From Synaphobranchus kaupii (taxonomy: Eukaryota > Chordata > Actinopteri > Anguilliformes > Synaphobranchidae): a DNA stretch of 64,000 bases. The first letter of the stretch is position 1. Each line of letters begins with the position of its first letter. The notes under the pieces were generated by a model. That model was not told the origin of the DNA. It did no database searches and saw only the letters and a list, made by a program, of their open reading frames with translations. The stretch covers positions 21,429,930 through 21,493,929 of the forward strand of contig CM056383.1 in assembly GCA_029718625.1 (NCBI GenBank), given 5' to 3'. A program made the position numbers and the translations under genes. This document shows positions 58,434 to 64,000 of this stretch, one piece after another.

Positions 58434-59863
58434 ATACCAGGAACAATATAATAGAACATGCACTTATTGGCATAAAATAACAAAGACAAGCAACCTGTAT
58501 TACGTATGACATAGATAGGCCTACATGGAAATCCATCATTCAAAAACATGTATTTGAAAACCTACCCATGCCTGTGGGTAGGGCGTGCATAATAACACAG
58601 CTTACCTCTCGCCTTACAGTTTCCACACAGGACTGCGAACTGCTAAGCATCCAGTAGCACCCAATTAAAAACAGGCTCAGAGTAAACTTCAAATCGAACA
58701 TTTTATTGATTAAATGAACTAAAATGGTCCTTAAGGTTGCAAGGTTACAAATAGAGAGGTAAAAATCTTTCATACTTAGATTTTATTGTATGCCTCATCT
58801 GGAGTGGCCCTGTGCAAATGCGCTAAGCTACATCTTGTTAAACAATTTTCACCAAATTAGCTTCATTAGCATTTCCTTTCACACAAATACCACTGATTCA
58901 TTATTTTCAATTGCTTGGTAAATGGGGACGTTTTCAATTCATGGGTTGGCTACACTCTCTGGCCCTTCATCTAAACATCTTTATAATAGAAATGGTCAAC
59001 AATAATGAATATTCTCAACTGCTACTGCCCGCTATCCACAATCAAACATTGCACTGTCCTGGCCCAGGTGGCTAGCAGACACTGTCATCGTAAAGTCAGC
59101 TTGTCCCCAAACAAACTGTTCTGACTGCTCCCGCTGCTCGGAGTCTCTTCAGCGAAAGACGTTTGACGTGCCTCAGAGAGGGACGATAAAATTGAGTTAT
59201 GGCTTCCGGCTAGACGCTTTGCAATGTTTGCTGCGGTTTATTAGCATTAACCAAATAAAAACAGCATTAGCGAGCACGATCTACATGAGGCGGAAGAGCT
59301 CCTGAGACTCGGCCAGATGGTGCCTCCCTGACTGGCGTAATGCAAGGCTCGCGGAGAGGCAGGCCATATTGATTGTGTTTGTGCTGTTAGACACCGGCCC
59401 TATATCTACATGTGTCACCGCTGATATCAGTGCTGAGAAATCCAATACTGGGACCTATTGTTGGAGGGCGGTGTGAGCCACTGTCTATTAAGAGCATCAA
59501 TCCCATCTGTCACCTGTTATCCGGAAGGTTCTCTCAACCACTGAACCCTGGATATCCAGTGGTGGAGGAAGATGCAGTATTATCTGAGACTTTAGCCTGG
59601 ATTCAATCAACATTTTTAACTGAGGTTTATAGAGGACATGTTTTAAAACGTATTTTTGCATGGTTTTGGGTGCATTCTACAAAACAGAATAAAAGTTAAA
59701 CATCACAAAAAAATGAATGTTTTTTTTATAACCTGTTCTCCAAAGCTCCAAAGACTATCAAATAAATGCAAGTTTGAATTCCCTGCCACAAGACCAGATT
59801 CTTTTTTTGTTTTTTACTTTTATTCATTTACAAATTAATAGTTTGATTCATCCCCTTGTTACT
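58434..59863. other. Noncoding sequence with a candidate conserved block
   Basis: No exon is recognised. The part at about 58830-59400 is non-repetitive, with CpGs and words such as TTGCTGCGGTTTATTAGCAT and GGCGTAATGCAAGGCTCGCG, and is a good candidate conserved enhancer. The rest is AT-rich and unassigned. Confidence 0.42.
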
Positions 59864-60345
59864 CAATGAATGAATGAATGAATGAATGAATGAATGAATT
59901 AAACCCTCATTGCCCTGGAGGGAATTTGTCTTGCATGTAATGAGAATTTTTAATTTAAGAAAAAGACACATAAATGCATAATCAATACATCAATACATAA
60001 ATCACAGATCACATCATTATCGTCATGTCATGGTAAAAAGGTAAGTAATGTGTATAGCATAATGTAAAGTACATACAGATGTTCATATACAGTATAAAGT
60101 GTTCCAGTTTTTATGCTCCTTGGCACAAATGAGGTGATGGCTCTTTTTGTTTTGACCATTGGCATTAGGAACCTACATCCAGAGGGGAGGAGAGTGTACT
60201 CTGGGAATAGTGGGTGGAAGGGATCGTCAACTGCCCTAAGAGCCAGATTGATTGTAATGGTCTGAGAGTTGGGAGATGCTCCTCGTCTGTGTTCTTATGA
60301 TCTGACCACATTTTCTGGTTACTTCGTCCAGTTTGTTTTTGCAGC
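59864..60345 (-). mobile_element. 3' end of a LINE with ATTC-repeat tail
   Basis: On the minus strand a short translation near 60095-60185 gives GCRFLMPMVKTKRAITSFVP, resembling the conserved C-terminal end of fish non-LTR ORF2 proteins, in which a basic K/R-T-x-R stretch precedes SFVP. The 3' untranslated part ends CTCCAGGGCAATGAGGGTTT followed by (ATTC)n, which on the plus strand is the AATG run at 59864-59898. Short tandem tails of this kind are typical of CR1/L2-like LINEs. 5' truncated and frameshifted. Confidence 0.55.
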
Positions 60346-62062
60346 AAAAAACTTTTGAAGCTTCCAGTTTTGAAGGATTCCAGGCTGTCTATGAGGTTCC
60401 ATCAGGAGATATGTTCCCCTCCTGTGAGCAGGGATATCCTCCTAAGACCCTTGTATGGGAGCCTCTGGTCTTAATCTATTCTACTATGTATATATTATAC
60501 CATCCTGAAACCTACACTATAATGAACATTCAATTAAAATAAATAATATTTTACAAACTATTTTCACTGCAACATGTTTTTGTCATCCAAGACACTTGTA
60601 TTTTATCAGACAATTTAAAAATTAAACCGTTTCTTCGGCTGGGTCTCAGGAGGATATACGTATACAGCTTTCTAAGTCGTTTCTACTCTATCAAAGGCGT
60701 AATTGCTGAAAATCGAATGAATTATATAGACCTCAGCAACCACTGAATATTGAGTAAAACCTCTCTTGCTTGCTTATATAGATACAATGAGATAAATGAA
60801 TGAGATTTTGAGGAATGTATATCTCATCACAGCAAGGCCAACATACATTATGACTTCTTCTTCTGGAATATTATTGCCCTTGACAGAACAGAACCATACA
60901 GAATGGTAATAGAAAATCTTTGGGAGCCTTTTCTCTATCTGAAACAATATCCTGGACAAGTTGATCTCCTGTACACAAATGAGGCTAAACTTATGCTTCA
61001 TGACTATCAAACAATGTGGAGTATTTAGATCAACAATGCAGTAGTTTTGAATTCTCCCTTTATAAACCACATAAAAGCCAAATATAAGTATCCATCTTAT
61101 TACTATATTTTATTGAACAAAGCAGCATCTGTCAAAGACAAATGTCTTTATTTACAATCTATAACTAAACATTTGAAAAGGAAATGAAGACTGTTTAAGC
61201 TTTAAATCACCACCTAATCTTTAGAGCAATTATGAGAAAATTGAACTTCATAATTAGTGACTTAACTGCAGGCCAAGCACGTTCTCTTGCCAAACAGCTG
61301 TTGGGGAAAGGTTTTTGTTGCCTCTGTGGTCAATGACTGTGGTACAATACAGTTTACATTGATTCAGATATAAGCCTGGCTCCACATGCAACCACAATAA
61401 CCTTTTAGTCCACTTGGAAAGCAAATCTGACAGCCATTATAAAAAATAAACAATTCTTCCTGCAAGGGAGAGAAAGAGGCTGTGTTTGAACAGAGAGGAC
61501 CATTAATACCCATGTTCTTCCTTCATGGCTGCTCAAGATTGAGCTCTGTAGTAAGAGTTTCAGGCAAAATGGCATAATAAATTGATCAGACTCATAAGCA
61601 GTGAAAATGTGACGCATTTGAATCACCCTTGCTCAATACGCACAGAGAATGGCCTGTTTGGTGGCCCGTCCCTTTAAGGCACAGTTCAAGTGTGTGGATG
61701 GGCTTCACGGTCTGGTGTCGAATCTGGACCACGCCAGTGGCCAGCAGCCCCACGAGCCAATGCACAATTGCCAATAGCGTTGCCCAAGGAGCGAGAGATT
61801 CAGTCGGCAAGGGTGACCATGTCTCTTCACTCTTCACTCATCATGACCCAGACTGGCCAATCAGGTGCCCACAGTCTGCTTACTGAAGCTGCACCTAAGG
61901 TATCTTCCTCCAACTCCTGTGAATGTGAAAAGAAGCAGCAGTTTGACATCATCACATTTCAGAGGAGGGCATGTACTTGTCAGCACTCTCAAAAAATTAT
62001 ATTGGGGTTTCAGCCACAACCACAGCTGGTGAATATGAAAAAAGGGGAAAGGCTTTTTTTTA
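60346..62062. other. Unrecognised noncoding sequence
   Basis: No gene is recognised. The GC-rich part at 61660-61830 (with CCAATGCACAATTGCCAATA) may be an unclassified repeat; open frames of 80-150 codons on both strands there have no recognisable domain, and the longest one runs into the minisatellite. Confidence 0.45.
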
Positions 62063-62943
62063 CAAAAAGGAACCAGCAAGGACACCAGTGGTTTATAGAT
62101 GCACTGTATGAACTGGTATGGCAAAAAGGAACCAGCAAGGACACCAGCAGTTTATAGATGCACTGTATGAACTGGTATGGCAAAAAGGAAACAGCAAGGA
62201 CACCAGAGGTTTATAGATGCACTGTATAAACTGGTATGGCAAAAAGGAACCAGCAAATACACCAGCAGTTTATAGATGCACTGTATGAACTGGTATGGCA
62301 AAAAGGAAACAGCAAGGACACCAGAGGTTTATAGATGCACTGTATGAACTGGTATGGCAAAAAGGAAACAGCAAGGACACCAGCGGTTTATAGATGCACT
62401 GTATGAACTGGTATGGCAAAAAGTAAACAGCAAGGACACCAGCGGTTTATAGATGCACTGTATGAACTGGTATGGCAAAAAGGAAACAGCAAGGACACCA
62501 GCGGTTTATAGATGCACTGTATGAACTGGTATGGAAAAAGGAACCAGCAAGGACACCAGCGGTTTATAGATGCACTGTATGAACTGGTATGGCAAAAAGG
62601 AACCAGCAAGGACACCAGCGGTTTATAGATGCACTGTATGAACTGGTATGGCAAAAAGGAAACACCAAGGACACCAGCGGTTTATAGATGCACTGTATGA
62701 ACTGGTATGGCAAAAAGGAAACCGCAAGGACACCAGCGGTTTATAGATGCACTGTATGAACTGGTATGGAAAAAGGAACCAGCAAGGACACCAGCGGTTT
62801 ATAGATGCACTGTATGAACTGGTATGGAAAAAGGAACCAGCAAGGACACCAGCGGTTTATAGATGTACTGTATGAACTGGTATGGCAAAAAGGAAACAGT
62901 GGTTTATACCAGCACTGTATTAACTGGTATGGCAAAAAGGAAC
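62063..62943. repeat. 59-bp minisatellite, about 15 units
   Basis: The unit contains AGCAAGGACACCAG, GGTTTATAGATGCACTGTAT and GAACTGGTATGGCAAAAAGG. Successive ACTGGTATGG words start at 62112, 62171, 62230, 62289, 62348 and so on, a spacing of 59 bp. Three units are 58 bp through loss of one base in GGCAAAAA. Variants include CCAGTGG/CCAGAGG/CCAGCGG and AACCAGC/AAACAGC. The last unit, from about 62890, is shortened. Because 59 is not a multiple of 3, the frames read through it are accidental. Confidence 0.97.
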
Positions 62944-63084
62944 TGAGTATAAATACAAGTGGAATATTTAAAGTTTGTTAAACTTTCATCAGTCAATGAA
63001 AGCTCTTTTCATAGTGGTCATGCAACATATTTAAACAAATATAATTAAAAGGGCTGCCATGGTACATCGGGTCCCTTTTAGCTT
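62944..63084. other. Spacer
   Basis: AT-rich, nothing identifiable. Confidence 0.5.
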
Positions 63085-64000
63085 AGAAACAAACACCCAG
63101 GGTGTTTGGGTCCTTCTCCCCCAGCAACACCTAACGCAGGCAGGAGTATGAAAAACCGAAGTTTAATCAGGGCAAGGCAGCAATCCGTGGTAAAACAGGC
63201 AGGGTCAAAAAACCGGGTAGACAGGCAACGCAACAAAACAGTCCAAAGAGTGGTCAAGGAACAGGCAGGGGTCAAAACCGGTAAGGCACAGCAAAAGCAC
63301 AAAACCAGGATCCAAAAACAGGGTCGCGAGAACACAGGCAGGAGTCAAAAACCGGGGAGGCAGAGAAGGAACAAAAAGAAAAAACATATTGAAAACAGAA
63401 ATTAAACAACCACAGGTAACGGACGAGGGATACAAAAAACTCGGAAACAAATAACAAAGACACTAACAGATAACTCGAAAGTACTTGGAAAATCAGACAG
63501 CAACACAGAAGCAAAAAATCTTGTGAAAGGAACTCGCAAAGACAGACGGAAATAACAGAGGTTAAATACACAGGGAGCGACAGACATAATGGGAATCAGG
63601 TGTGCAGACACAGGGAGGGGAGATTGCTCACAGGTGAGCACAATGAAACGATAAGGGAAGCTGATAGTACAATAATGAGGGAGAACGTAAGACACGGACT
63701 GGACCGGAACCAAATACATAGAGAACATGACATGGACTCCAATAAGACAAGTGCATACAAGGAATAGGAAAGAAGAAACGAGAGTGAGCTGAAGTTAATA
63801 GAGGAACCAAAGAAAGATAATTAGTGATAGAACAGGCAGAAAGAGAGACAGCTGTCATTAGTCATTAGTAGATTAGTAGACCCTAATTCTAAGATGTTAG
63901 TAGTTGTTAGTTAATTAGTATTATTTACAATGAAGTAATTAGTAATGAAGGAAGCGCATGAAATACAGAGAAACCAAAATCACCAAAGGCTCCCGAATAG
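63085..64000 (-). mobile_element. LTR of the 42643-43587 group, cut by the window end
   Basis: The sequence is purine-rich on the plus strand, as the minus-strand LTR at 42643 is. It contains (GTCAAAA(A)CCGG) motifs repeated several times between 63200 and 63360 and the words AGATTAGTAGACCCTAATTC (63870) and GAAACCAAAATCACCAAAGG (63970), the counterparts of motifs near 43216-43260 and 43525-43550. Its 3' border (low coordinates) is unclear, and the 5' border lies beyond 64000. Overlapping frames on both strands are not genes. Confidence 0.6.

Noticed and set aside
61690..62157. A 155-codon plus-strand frame
   Set aside because: It runs into the 59-bp minisatellite, overlaps comparable frames on the opposite strand and shows no recognisable domain.
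62388..62935. Cysteine-rich repeat proteins on the minus strand
   Set aside because: They are translations of the minisatellite; the 59-bp period shifts the frame at every unit, so no protein repeat could be maintained.
62063..62943. CRISPR-like array of regular repeats
   Set aside because: Units are directly contiguous without unique spacers and the DNA is eukaryotic; it is a minisatellite.
63078..63858. Several overlapping phenylalanine/leucine-rich minus-strand frames
   Set aside because: They arise from the purine/pyrimidine asymmetry of the LTR at the window end and occur in several phases at once.

Overview
This is vertebrate nuclear DNA, almost certainly from a teleost fish, and I see no host protein-coding exon, rRNA or tRNA gene in it. 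The evidence for a teleost is the repeat content: Tc1/mariner elements, hAT- and Harbinger-like MITEs, TTAA-flanked foldback elements, solo LTRs, a Ty3/Gypsy remnant and tRNA-derived SINEs whose tails carry the fish-typical block around GTCTGCTAAATG. The SINE type recalls early-branching teleosts such as eels, but that is only an impression. The window reads as an AT-rich gene desert or very long intron in which mobile-element debris alternates with GC-richer, CpG-bearing blocks that look like conserved noncoding (enhancer) sequence of a developmental gene lying outside the window.

Layout. 1-6.9 kb: mostly unique sequence, with a retroelement 3' end containing two hammerhead-ribozyme-like cores (about 1.45 kb). 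6.96-8.12 kb: a dead Tc1/mariner element split by a SINE. 8.1-14.2 kb: unique sequence and microsatellites. 14.2-15.1 kb: a 920-bp internally deleted Tc1 element with about 270-bp inverted repeats, seated at a TA inside an older interspersed repeat. 18.5-22.5 kb: two SINEs and two small MITEs. 24.4-26.5 kb: a nested stack of Tc1/mariner ends, a 703-bp solo LTR, a second LTR-like segment and half of a foldback element. 29.4-31.0 kb: a hAT element inside a smaller MITE. 33.7 kb: a Harbinger-like MITE. 34.8-37.7 kb: an eroded minus-strand Gypsy element (gag, protease, RT, RNase H; integrase lost).

38.0-42.6 kb is a 4.6-kb foldback element whose two arms each contain a further palindrome and which surrounds an unrecognised centre; it is the least familiar object here. 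42.6-43.6 kb is a 945-bp solo LTR with a perfect 5-bp target duplication, carrying an RTE-type LINE fragment. 44.9-46.6 kb is a foldback DNA element interrupted by a second foldback element at TTAA; half of another copy of the outer family lies at 25.9-26.2 kb.

48-59.4 kb is the main cluster of putative regulatory DNA (blocks at about 48.1-49.15, 50.2-50.5, 52.0-52.35, 54.2-55.8 and 58.8-59.4 kb), with small MITEs between. 59.9-60.35 kb is a minus-strand LINE 3' end with an ATTC-type tail, 62.06-62.94 kb is a 59-bp minisatellite of about 15 units, and the last 0.9 kb is part of an LTR related to the one at 42.6 kb. The coding sequences recognised all belong to mobile elements and all are broken, so no gene set cooperates here; any host function would be cis-regulatory.
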